Shown: one piece after another, positions 1-5,383 of the stretch | Numbering within the stretch: position 1 is the stretch's first letter | How the letters are laid out: each line of letters starts with the position of its first letter | DNA from: an uncultured Chloroflexota bacterium | GTDB taxonomy: Bacteria; Chloroflexota; Limnocylindria; Limnocylindrales; CSP1-4 | Direction: 5' to 3' | Assembly (NCBI GenBank): GCA_903930745.1 | Contig: CAIYZX010000253.1 | Location: forward strand, 1-7,320 | Length of the DNA stretch: 7,320 nucleotides | Notes under the pieces: model-generated | What the model was told of the DNA's origin: nothing | Seen by the model: the letters and a program-made list of their open reading frames with translations, nothing else | Databases searched by the model: none | Position numbers and translations under genes: made by a program

Positions 1-1
1 G

Positions 2-547
2 GGCTTCCTGCCACTTCCGGGCGATGCCTCGCTCTACATCGAGGTCTCCCCGGGCATCGAGATCAACCGGCTGACGGACATCGCGCTCAAGAGCACGCAG
101 GTCAAGCCGGGCATGCAGATCATCGAGCGGTTCTTCGGCCTGCTGGAGATCCACTCGCCGTCCCAGGCGGAGGTCCGCGCCGCGGGCGCCGCGATCCTGG
201 CGGAGCTGGGCCTCAACGAGTCGGACCGCATCAAGCCGCGGATCCTCTCGTCCCAGATCATCCGCAACCTGGACGACCACCAGGCCCAGCTGATCAACCG
301 CACCCGGCACGGGCACATGATCCTGGGCGGGCAGTCGCTCTACATCCTGGAGATGGAGCCCGCCGCCTACGCGCCGCTCGCGGCGAACGAGGCGGAGAAG
401 GCAGCGAACATCAACATCCTCGAGGTCCGGTCGTTCGGCTCCATGGGCCGCGTCTACCTGGGCGGCGAGGAGCGGGACATCGACGTGGGCTGGCGTGCTG
501 CCGTGGCCGCGATCGAGGGCCTGGACGGCCGGGACGCGAAGGCGTGA
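2..547 (+). CDS. BMC-T trimeric microcompartment shell protein (CsoS1D/EutL-like), 5'-truncated by the window edge
   Basis: The visible part is 181 residues ending at TGA 545-547; the start lies outside the window. Tandem-BMC proteins form pseudohexameric trimers that tile the shell facets, and the permuted CsoS1D/EutL subgroup often has large gated pores. Visible residues 11-38 (IEVSPGIEINRLTD, then KPG) look like the end of the first permuted BMC domain. The second domain begins near FFGLLEIHS (44-52), continues through ILSSQIIRN (81-89), and ends with LAANEAEKAA (126-135) and the SMGRVYLGG strand (147-155), both typical of this subfamily. It is the first visible gene of the shell operon, 97 nt ahead of BMC-H. 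The fold assignment is confident. The subtype (double-stacked, gated) is inferred from resemblance to CsoS1D and the Haliangium-type proteins. Pore residues of the first domain are not visible. Confidence 0.88.
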   Translation, partial: GFLPLPGDASLYIEVSPGIEINRLTDIALKSTQVKPGMQIIERFFGLLEIHSPSQAEVRAAGAAILAELGLNESDRIKPRILSSQIIRNLDDHQAQLINRTRHGHMILGGQSLYILEMEPAAYAPLAANEAEKAANINILEVRSFGSMGRVYLGGEERDIDVGWRAAVAAIEGLDGRDAKA

Positions 548-553
548 CGGCGA

Positions 554-575
554 GCCGGTCCACTGACGGACCGGC
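554..575. other. Perfect inverted repeat upstream of BMC-H
   Basis: GCCGGTCC (554-561) and GGACCGGC (568-575) form an 8-bp perfect stem with a 6-nt loop, 7 nt after the BMC-T stop. There is no T-run afterwards, so it does not look like a classical intrinsic terminator. It could stabilise an mRNA end, attenuate transcription, or be a protein-binding dyad. The rest of 548-644 shows no recognisable promoter; it ends in the BMC-H ribosome-binding site (GGAGAGGG, 633-640). Confidence 0.5.
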
Positions 576-644
576 GATCAACCGCAGAACCACGCGACGG
601 CCGCCCGGCCGCCGCGCCAAGCACAAGAGCACGGAGAGGGTCCG

Positions 645-947
645 ATGGCAGACGCACTGGGCATGATCGAGGCCCGCGGGTTCGCCGCGGTGGTCGAGGC
701 CGCTGACGCGATGGTCAAGGCCGCGAAGGTTGAGCTGGTTGGCTACGAGAAGACCGGCGGCGGCTACGTGACCGCCATCGTCCGCGGCGACGTCGCGGCC
801 GTGAAGGCGGCGGTGGACGCCGGCTCCCGCAGCGCCACCAAGGTTGGCGAGGTTGTGGCGACGCACGTCATCGCCCGCCCGCACGCGAACGTGGATGCCG
901 TGCTGCCCCTGGGCCGCGCGGACGAGGCCCGGTCCGAGCTCGGCTGA
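645..947 (+). CDS. BMC-H hexameric microcompartment shell protein (PduA/EutM-like)
   Basis: This 100-residue single Pfam-BMC-type protein is the major facet tile of a BMC shell and forms cyclic hexamers with a central pore for small metabolites. Family marks are the start ALGMIEARGF (4-13), the edge lysine K25 in DAMVKAAKV that packs neighbouring hexamers in PduA-like proteins, the IVRGDVAAVKAA helix start (45-56), and the ARPH motif (77-80) at the hexamer edge. The pore loop is TGGGY (37-41); PduA has a serine where this protein has a run of glycines, so the pore wall here is mostly main chain. The length is usual for BMC-H (about 90-105). ATG 645 is chosen because GGAGAGGG (633-640) lies 4 nt upstream. 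It is the only BMC-H visible and is flanked on both sides by inverted repeats, unlike the tightly packed genes downstream. Confidence 0.95.
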   Translation: MADALGMIEARGFAAVVEAADAMVKAAKVELVGYEKTGGGYVTAIVRGDVAAVKAAVDAGSRSATKVGEVVATHVIARPHANVDAVLPLGRADEARSELG

Positions 948-951
948 CGCC

Positions 952-1000
952 GGGTCCGGTCAGGACCCTCTCGGGGGACGGGCACGCCGCTCGTCCCCCG
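952..1000. other. Two consecutive hairpins between BMC-H and BMC-P1
   Basis: The first is GGGTCC (952-957) pairing with GGACCC (963-968) over a 5-nt loop. The second is CGGGGGACG (972-980) pairing with CGTCCCCCG (992-1000), a perfect 9-bp stem with an 11-nt loop. Neither is followed by a T-run. A 10-bp direct repeat, CCGGTCAGGA, occurs at 956-965 and 1003-1012; the second copy contributes to the BMC-P1 ribosome-binding site. A likely role is 3'-end protection or partial termination after BMC-H, but this is inferred from structure only. Confidence 0.5.
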
Positions 1001-1021
1001 GACCGGTCAGGAGAGAGCTGC

Positions 1022-1309
1022 ATGCTTTTGGGACGCATCGCGGGCACCGTGGTGGCCAGCCGCAAGGAGCCCCTCATGGAGGGGTGGCGCCTGCTCGTCG
1101 TGCAACAGCTGGGCGTGGACAACAAGCCCACCGGCGCCTACGTGGTGGCCACGGATGCCGTGGGCGCGGGCGTGGGCGAGGTGGTCCTCTACGCGTCCGG
1201 CTCATCCGCGCGCCAGACGGAGGTCACCAAGGACCGCCCCTGCGACGCCGTGATCATGGCGATCGTGGACACCTGGGAGCTCGGCGGCACCGAGGTCTAC
1301 AAGAAGTAG
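1022..1309 (+). CDS. BMC-P pentameric vertex protein 1 (EutN/CcmL family)
   Basis: This 95-residue protein belongs to the EutN/CcmL family, whose pentamers cap the vertices of the polyhedral shell. It opens with the family start MLLGRIAGTVVASRKE and carries the conserved centre DAVGAGVGEVVLYASGSSAR (45-64), where the GAG-x-GE turn and the GSSAR segment are characteristic. It closes with the AVIMAIVD strand and a short charged tail. ATG 1022 is preceded by AGGAGAG (1009-1015) at good spacing. The aldehyde dehydrogenase gene begins 1-4 nt after its TAG stop (1307-1309), so the two are probably translationally coupled. It is the first of three BMC-P paralogues in the operon and resembles BMC-P3 more than BMC-P2 in the GAG-x-GE/SAR segment. 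Confidence 0.94.
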   Translation: MLLGRIAGTVVASRKEPLMEGWRLLVVQQLGVDNKPTGAYVVATDAVGAGVGEVVLYASGSSARQTEVTKDRPCDAVIMAIVDTWELGGTEVYKK

Positions 1310-1310
1310 C

Positions 1311-2765
1311 GTGATGGACGACCGCGAGATCGCCGACATCATCGACCGCGTCCGGCGCCGCTACGGCGAGCCGGGCCCGCAGCTCGCCCGCCAGGCGGCG
1401 GTCCGGGCGGAGCTCAACGCGCCCGCCGGGGCGCAGCTGGGCGACGGAGTCTTCGCGCGCCTTGACGAGGCGGTCGCGGCGGCCAAGGCCACGTACCAGG
1501 CCACGCGCCTGGACCCGGACCTGCGCCGGCGCATGATCGACGCGATCCGGGCGGCGGCCGTTGACCAGGCGGAGGCGCTCGCCCGCCTCGCCGTTGAGGA
1601 GACCGGTCTCGGCCGGGTGGACGACAAGACGGCGAAGAACCGGCTGGTCGCGCTCAAGACGCCGGGTCCCGAGGACCTCGAGGTCCTGGCGGTCTCCGGC
1701 GCCAACGGGATGATGCTCACCGAGTGGGCGCCCTTCGGCGTGATCGGGTCCATCAGCCCGGTCACCAACCCGGCGGCCACGATCATCAACAACACCATCT
1801 CCATCGTGTCCGCGGGCAACGCGCTGGTCTTCAACGCGCACCCGTCCGCGCGGCGCACGTCCAACGCCGCGGTCCGCCTGGTCAACCGGGCGATCGTCTC
1901 CGCGGGCGGCCCCCCCAACCTCGTGACGTCCGTCGCGGAGCCCACCATCGAGAGCGCCCGCGCGCTCATGACGCACCCGGACATCCGCGTGCTGCTCGTG
2001 ACGGGCGGTCCGGGCGTGGTCCGCGAGGCGCTCAAAACGGACAAGCGGGCGATCACCGCCGGCCCCGGCAACCCGCCCTGCGTGGTGGACGAGACCGCGG
2101 ACGTGGAGAAGGCGGGCGCCGACATCGTGCGTGGCGCCTCGTTCGACAACAACATCGTCTGCACGGACGAGAAGACCGTCATCGCGCTCGCGCCCATCGC
2201 GGAGCGGCTGGTCCGGTCCATGGCCCGCAACGGGGCGTACGTCCTGGCGGAGCACGAGCTGCGGCGCCTGGAGCGCGTGATCTTCACCGATGACGCCCTG
2301 GTCCCCGGCAAGCCCGCGCACATCAACACGGCCTGGGTGGGGCGCGACGCCTCGCGGATCCTCGCGGAGATCGGCGTCCGGCCGTCCGTGGAGCCGCGCG
2401 TGCTCGTCGCGGAGGTCCCCGCGGATCACCCGCTGGTCTGGACGGAGCAGATGATGCCCATCCTGCCGGTGGTGCGGGTCTCGTCCGTTGACGCGGCGAT
2501 CGACCTCGCGGTCCGCTCGGAGCACGGGTTCCGGCACACGGCGTCCATCCACAGCACGAACGTCGAGACCATCACGCGCATGGCGCGGGCGATGAACTGC
2601 TCCATCTTCGTCACGAACGGGCCCAACTTCACGGGCCTGGGCGAGGGCGGCGAGGGGTTCGCCACGGTCTCGATCGCCTCGCCGTCCGGCGACGGGATGA
2701 CCCGTCCGCGGACCTTCTCGCGTGAGCGGCGGATCACCGTCGTGGGCGCGCTGCGGATCGTCTAG
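1311..2765 (+). CDS. CoA-acylating aldehyde dehydrogenase of the BMC core (PduP/EutE family)
   Basis: The 484-residue product belongs to the CoA-dependent aldehyde dehydrogenases, which oxidise the toxic aldehyde made inside a metabolosome to acyl-CoA, reducing NAD+. Visible marks are the Rossmann-region LLVTGGPGVVREAL (228-241), the ITAGPGNPPCVVDETADVEK segment (248-267), and catalytic Cys284 in SFDNNIVCTDEK, the family hallmark. The C-terminal part has the TNGPNFTGLGEGGEG stretch. Residues 4-20 (DREIADIIDRVRRRYGE) could form an amphipathic helix ahead of a Pro/Gly/Ala-rich linker, as in encapsulation peptides of PduP-like cargo. The family is usually about 460-470 residues, so this protein is slightly long at its N-terminus. 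GTG 1311 is immediately followed by ATG 1314; either may start, and no strong ribosome-binding site decides between them. Whether the substrate is acetaldehyde, propionaldehyde or another aldehyde cannot be read from the sequence. Confidence 0.94.
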   Translation: MMDDREIADIIDRVRRRYGEPGPQLARQAAVRAELNAPAGAQLGDGVFARLDEAVAAAKATYQATRLDPDLRRRMIDAIRAAAVDQAEALARLAVEETGLGRVDDKTAKNRLVALKTPGPEDLEVLAVSGANGMMLTEWAPFGVIGSISPVTNPAATIINNTISIVSAGNALVFNAHPSARRTSNAAVRLVNRAIVSAGGPPNLVTSVAEPTIESARALMTHPDIRVLLVTGGPGVVREALKTDKRAITAGPGNPPCVVDETADVEKAGADIVRGASFDNNIVCTDEKTVIALAPIAERLVRSMARNGAYVLAEHELRRLERVIFTDDALVPGKPAHINTAWVGRDASRILAEIGVRPSVEPRVLVAEVPADHPLVWTEQMMPILPVVRVSSVDAAIDLAVRSEHGFRHTASIHSTNVETITRMARAMNCSIFVTNGPNFTGLGEGGEGFATVSIASPSGDGMTRPRTFSRERRITVVGALRIV

Positions 2766-2768
2766 GCG

Positions 2769-3455
2769 ATGGCGAAGACGGCCTCCTCCCCCACTGCCGA
2801 GCGCGCGGCTTCGGCTTCGGCGCAGGCGGACGCACGGCCCATGGAGCCGGCGCTCGCCGTGCTGGAGCTCGCGTCCATCGCGGTGGGGATCGAGGCCGGT
2901 GACGCCATGGTCAAGCGCTCCCCGGTGGACGTGCTGCTGGCCGGGACCATCCACCCGGGCAAGTACGTCCTCCTGGTCGCGGGCCATGTGGCGGACGTGG
3001 AGGAGGCCTACGAAGCCGGCCTCGCGGTTGGCGAGTCCTGCCTCGTGGACACCGTCCTGCTCCCCAACGTGCATCCCGCAGTGGTCGCGGCCCTGCGGGG
3101 CGCGCGACGTGCCAGCACCGGCGAGGCGCTGGGCGTGATCGAGACCGCCACCATCGCGGCCACCGTTGAAGCGGCCGATGCCGGGCTCAAGGGCGCGGAC
3201 GTCGCGCTGCTGGAGCTGCGCGTGGGCGATGGGATCGGCGGCAAGGGCTATCTCCTGTTCGACGGCACGGTGGCGGACGTGGAGGCCGCGGTGGAGATCG
3301 CGATCGCACGCGTCTCGGATGGCCTGCTGGGCTCCGTGCCCGGTGGCCGCGCGCCCATCGGCCGGGTCATCGCGCAGCTCCACCGCGAGATGCGCACGGA
3401 ACTGGAGGCGGACGCCCGCCTTGGGGCCCGCCTGGGCCGGCGCGGGGAGGCGTAG
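2769..3455 (+). CDS. PduT-like BMC-T shell protein with His in place of the Fe-S cysteine
   Basis: The 228-residue protein has two BMC domains in normal order (about 27-110 and 120-190) and would form a trimeric facet tile. It resembles PduT closely in key segments: VLELASIAVGIEAGDAM (31-47), TIHPGKY (60-66), VDTVLLPNVH (93-102), LGVIETATIAA (121-131) and GIGGKGY (155-161). In PduT, as recalled, the first pore loop reads TICPGK and its cysteine binds a 4Fe-4S cluster on the threefold axis; here that residue is His62. The N-terminus has about 24 extra Ala/Ser-rich residues; ATG 2841 (Met25) is an alternative start that would remove them. The C-terminus carries an extra charged helix-prone tail (about 205-228). 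The gene begins 3 nt after the dehydrogenase stop with no clear ribosome-binding site, suggesting translational coupling. Confidence 0.9.
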   Translation: MAKTASSPTAERAASASAQADARPMEPALAVLELASIAVGIEAGDAMVKRSPVDVLLAGTIHPGKYVLLVAGHVADVEEAYEAGLAVGESCLVDTVLLPNVHPAVVAALRGARRASTGEALGVIETATIAATVEAADAGLKGADVALLELRVGDGIGGKGYLLFDGTVADVEAAVEIAIARVSDGLLGSVPGGRAPIGRVIAQLHREMRTELEADARLGARLGRRGEA

Positions 3456-3458
3456 ACG

Positions 3459-3728
3459 ATGCAGCTGGCTCGCGTGACCGGGACCGTGGTGGCCACGATC
3501 AAGGCGGACAACATGGACGGGATCCGGCTGCTGATCGTGCAGCCGCTGACCAAGGAGCTGGCGCCCGTGGGGCAGCCGGTGGTGGCAGCAGATGCGCTGG
3601 ACACGGCCGGGCCCGGGCAGCTGGTCTACATCGTGGCCGCGCGCGAGGCTGCGGAGGCGATGCCGAACAGGTTCGTCCCGGTTGACCACGCGATCGTTGG
3701 CATCGTGGACGCGGTGGAGAAGCTCTGA
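3459..3728 (+). CDS. BMC-P pentameric vertex protein 2 (EutN/CcmL family, divergent)
   Basis: This 89-residue EutN/CcmL family member begins MQLARVTGTVVATIKAD and ends with the HAIVGIVDAVEKL strand, both typical of vertex proteins. The middle differs from its two paralogues: where they have GAG-x-GE-V-L followed by a Ser-Ala-Arg segment, this one reads TAGPGQLVYIVAAREAAEA (49-67). It may therefore line a different vertex or have a different inner surface; that is inference. GGGGAGG (3444-3450) lies 8 nt upstream of ATG 3459, inside the end of the preceding gene, and supports the start. Its TGA (3726-3728) overlaps the next ATG by one base. Confidence 0.92.
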   Translation: MQLARVTGTVVATIKADNMDGIRLLIVQPLTKELAPVGQPVVAADALDTAGPGQLVYIVAAREAAEAMPNRFVPVDHAIVGIVDAVEKL

Positions 3729-4009
3729 TGAAGATCGGCCGCGTGAGCGGGACCGTGGTCTCCACCATCAAGGCGCCCATCTTCGAGGGGCGGGCAATGC
3801 TGGTGGTGGACCTCCTGGAGCCCGATGGCCGCCCGTCCGGCGGCTACCTCCTCGCCCTGGACACCGTGGGTGCGGGCGCCGGCGAGACGGTGCTGCTGCT
3901 CGATGAGGGCGGCTCCGCGCGCCAGGTGATCGGCGAGACGGGCGGGGGCCCGCTGCGGACCGTGATCGTGGGGATCATCGACGCCATCGACGGGCCTGCG
4001 GCCGGCTGA
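3728..4009 (+). CDS. BMC-P pentameric vertex protein 3 (EutN/CcmL family); its 3' part is duplicated at 6701
   Basis: The 93-residue EutN/CcmL vertex protein starts MKIGRVSGTVVSTIKAP and carries the family core DTVGAGAGETVLLLDEGGSAR (in residues 45-65), then TVIVGIIDAID. The start overlaps the BMC-P2 stop (TGATG) and has GGAGA (3716-3720) upstream, so the two are translationally coupled. It is the last gene of the visible BMC operon. Codons 35-93 and the stop are repeated at 6702-6881 with one amino-acid change (Val81 to Ala). The gene is intact, but its 3' part may have been replaced or duplicated when the minus-strand cassette arrived. Confidence 0.94.
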   Translation: MKIGRVSGTVVSTIKAPIFEGRAMLVVDLLEPDGRPSGGYLLALDTVGAGAGETVLLLDEGGSARQVIGETGGGPLRTVIVGIIDAIDGPAAG

Positions 4010-4010
4010 G
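3829..4010 (+). repeat. Left copy of a 182-bp direct repeat (3' end of BMC-P3)
   Basis: Positions 3829-4010 match 6701-6882 in the same orientation with no gaps and 7 mismatches (left copy 3910, 3940, 3943, 3952, 3961, 3969, 3997), i.e. 175 of 182 identical. Six differences fall in third codon positions and are silent; only 3969 changes a residue. The match starts abruptly inside codon 34 and ends one base after the TGA. A weaker match may continue (CTCCCGAGGCGAAGC at 4046-4060 against CTCCGAGCGAAGC at 6888-6900). The two copies bracket the minus-strand cassette. Confidence 0.97.
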
Positions 4011-4035
4011 CGCGGCCCGCGAACAGGCCGGCCGC
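3998..4035. other. GC-rich inverted repeat across the BMC-P3 stop
   Basis: GCGGCCGGC (3998-4006) is complementary to GCCGGCCGC (4027-4035), a 9-bp stem with a 20-nt loop containing the stop codon. There is no T-run, so intrinsic termination is doubtful, although a weak end-of-operon structure is possible. The right arm is absent after the second repeat copy at 6882. The rest of 4036-4089, between this convergent gene pair, shows no other recognisable signal. Confidence 0.3.
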
Positions 4036-4089
4036 TCGGCGGACACTCCCGAGGCGAAGCGACCTGAGGCTGCCACAGACGACAGGCAT

Positions 4090-4860
4090 TCACGGCAGTC
4101 CAGACTGCGCTGGCTCGAGACTGTCGAGCGCCGCGTCGCTGATCCGAGCGTAGATCTCAGGAGAACGGCCGCCACAGCCGAAGCCTGCGCTGACGACACC
4201 GATGATGGCTGCGCTGCCATCATCGAGAACAACTGGGCCGCCGCTATCTCCGGCGCACGTGCCCTCGCCCTCACGGCCGGGGATCGCACATATGATCGAT
4301 GACGCATCGGTATCGTATCCGGCGCTCGGCGCGGAGCAGGTCCCAGGATCGACCACGCGAAGATGAACCCCGCGCGCCGTGCACCCCTGAACGTCCCGAC
4401 CAGGTTGCGTCCAGGTCCAGGCCACCACTGCGGCACCTGCCCACACCTGTGTCAATTGCGCCAGCGGGCGCGCGGAGCCGGCGGAGGGTCCGGCCAGTCG
4501 CAGTCCCGCTAGATCGGACTCCAGATGCCCTGCCACGTGAGCCGGCGACAGCAGCACCTCAACCACGCGCCGCCGCACGGCAGTTGGTGGAGGTGCGGTG
4601 CACAGGTCCGCGATGCCCACAACCAGGTCAATCTGCCTTGGAGCGCCATCAACGCAGTGCGCCGCCGTGACTGCCAGGTTGGGGCGGACCAGCACGGCGG
4701 TGCACGTCTGGTACGCGAACAGAGGCACTCCTGACGGGACGGTGCTGGAGACCACGACCGCAAGACCGGGGTCGCTCGGGATGTCGGGTGCCAGCGCCGG
4801 GCCGAGAACGGCCAGGGCAACCATGGCGGTCAGCGCAGATACGCCGGCGCGGCCGACCAC
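4090..4860 (-). CDS. Secreted chymotrypsin-fold serine protease (S1 family)
   Basis: From GTG 4860 the product is 256 residues. Residues 1-24 look like a signal peptide: Arg4, a hydrophobic stretch, then PALA before PD. The catalytic triad is visible as His68 (TAAHC), Asp116 (SDLAGLRL) and Ser206 (GDSGGP). The eight cysteines fit family disulfides: 53-69, 175-191, 202-229, with 87 and 160 left as a possible fourth pair. Six residues before the catalytic Ser, where trypsin has Asp189, there is Gly200, so trypsin-like Arg/Lys preference is unlikely. No IVGG-type activation motif is evident; the equivalent region reads VVVSST. The open frame extends far upstream, but that part overlaps the neighbouring membrane-protein gene in another frame and looks non-coding. 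GTG 4860 lies 4 nt after that gene's stop, implying coupling; ATG 4824 would give 244 residues and a signal peptide without a basic residue. It is the last gene of the three-gene operon. Confidence 0.85.
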   Translation of the reverse strand: MVGRAGVSALTAMVALAVLGPALAPDIPSDPGLAVVVSSTVPSGVPLFAYQTCTAVLVRPNLAVTAAHCVDGAPRQIDLVVGIADLCTAPPPTAVRRRVVEVLLSPAHVAGHLESDLAGLRLAGPSAGSARPLAQLTQVWAGAAVVAWTWTQPGRDVQGCTARGVHLRVVDPGTCSAPSAGYDTDASSIICAIPGREGEGTCAGDSGGPVVLDDGSAAIIGVVSAGFGCGGRSPEIYARISDAALDSLEPAQSGLP

Positions 4861-4864
4861 TGCG

Positions 4865-5383
4865 CTAGTTTGCCGCGACGCTGAGCCAGACGGGCAGGAC
4901 CGTCTCGTAGAGCCTCCCCTCGCTGGTGTAACGGATGCGTATTCCGTCGATCCTGCCGCCCTTACCGTCGAGCCGTACGCCCACGAGCAGCTGGAGTCGA
5001 TCGGCGTCCCCGGCGCCCGCGGAAGCGCCCTGGACAGCGATCGTCGGCACGCCGTCAGGCGGGAACCCCGCTGCGGTCCCAACGGCTTGAATGCTCGGGC
5101 GGCTGGCCACGATGGCCACCACGGTGACATCGCCCTGCATCTGAGCCACCGTTGCGGACTCGAGGATGGCTTCGGCACCTGCAGCTGGCCGCCGCAGGTA
5201 CACACCCCACGTGCTGGTTTGACCAACTTCGCGTCGTACCTCGACACCGGCCACGACATCAGAGGCCAGCGGGCCGCCGGACTCGGCGGCCCGCTGGCCT
5301 GTCACTACCGCGGTAACGATGGATGCCGCAGCCACGACCGCCACGGTGATCGCCGTGAACTGGAGGAGCCTAGGAACCGACAA
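4865..5383 (-). CDS. Small single-pass membrane-anchored protein of unknown family
   Basis: The 172-residue product is not recognised. Residues about 6-28 (after MSVPR, spanning LLQFTAITV to AVVTG) are a clear hydrophobic helix. With Arg5 before it and a long polar remainder, a cytoplasmic N-terminus and an extracytoplasmic domain of about 140 residues are likely. That domain alternates short beta-like segments (VVAGVEVRREV, VTVVAIVAS, RLQLLVGVRL, GIRIRYTSEG, TVLPVWLSVAAN) and has no cysteine, unlike its two partners. The start is probably TTG 5383: an in-frame stop lies just upstream, and no ATG or GTG precedes the membrane helix. GGTGGGG on the - strand (5396-5390) is suitably spaced. The start overlaps the end of the upstream gene by 14 nt, and the protease gene follows after 4 nt, so the three are probably cotranscribed and coupled. 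Confidence 0.7.
   Translation of the reverse strand: MSVPRLLQFTAITVAVVAAASIVTAVVTGQRAAESGGPLASDVVAGVEVRREVGQTSTWGVYLRRPAAGAEAILESATVAQMQGDVTVVAIVASRPSIQAVGTAAGFPPDGVPTIAVQGASAGAGDADRLQLLVGVRLDGKGGRIDGIRIRYTSEGRLYETVLPVWLSVAAN

Noticed and set aside
972..1000. Rho-independent terminator after BMC-H
   Set aside because: The stem is strong but is not followed by a T-run, and the next gene starts 22 nt later in the same operon, so it is listed only as a hairpin.
1254..3689. Very long antisense open frame (about 811 codons) opposite the dehydrogenase, PduT-like and BMC-P2 genes
   Set aside because: It is the mirror of well-supported + strand genes in GC-rich DNA, where reverse stops are rare. 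Its translation is low-complexity Arg/His/Gly/Asp-rich with no domain.
4861..5259. N-terminal extension of the protease frame upstream of GTG 4860
   Set aside because: It overlaps the membrane-protein gene in another frame, has no signal peptide at its own start, and would place the real signal sequence in the middle of the protein.
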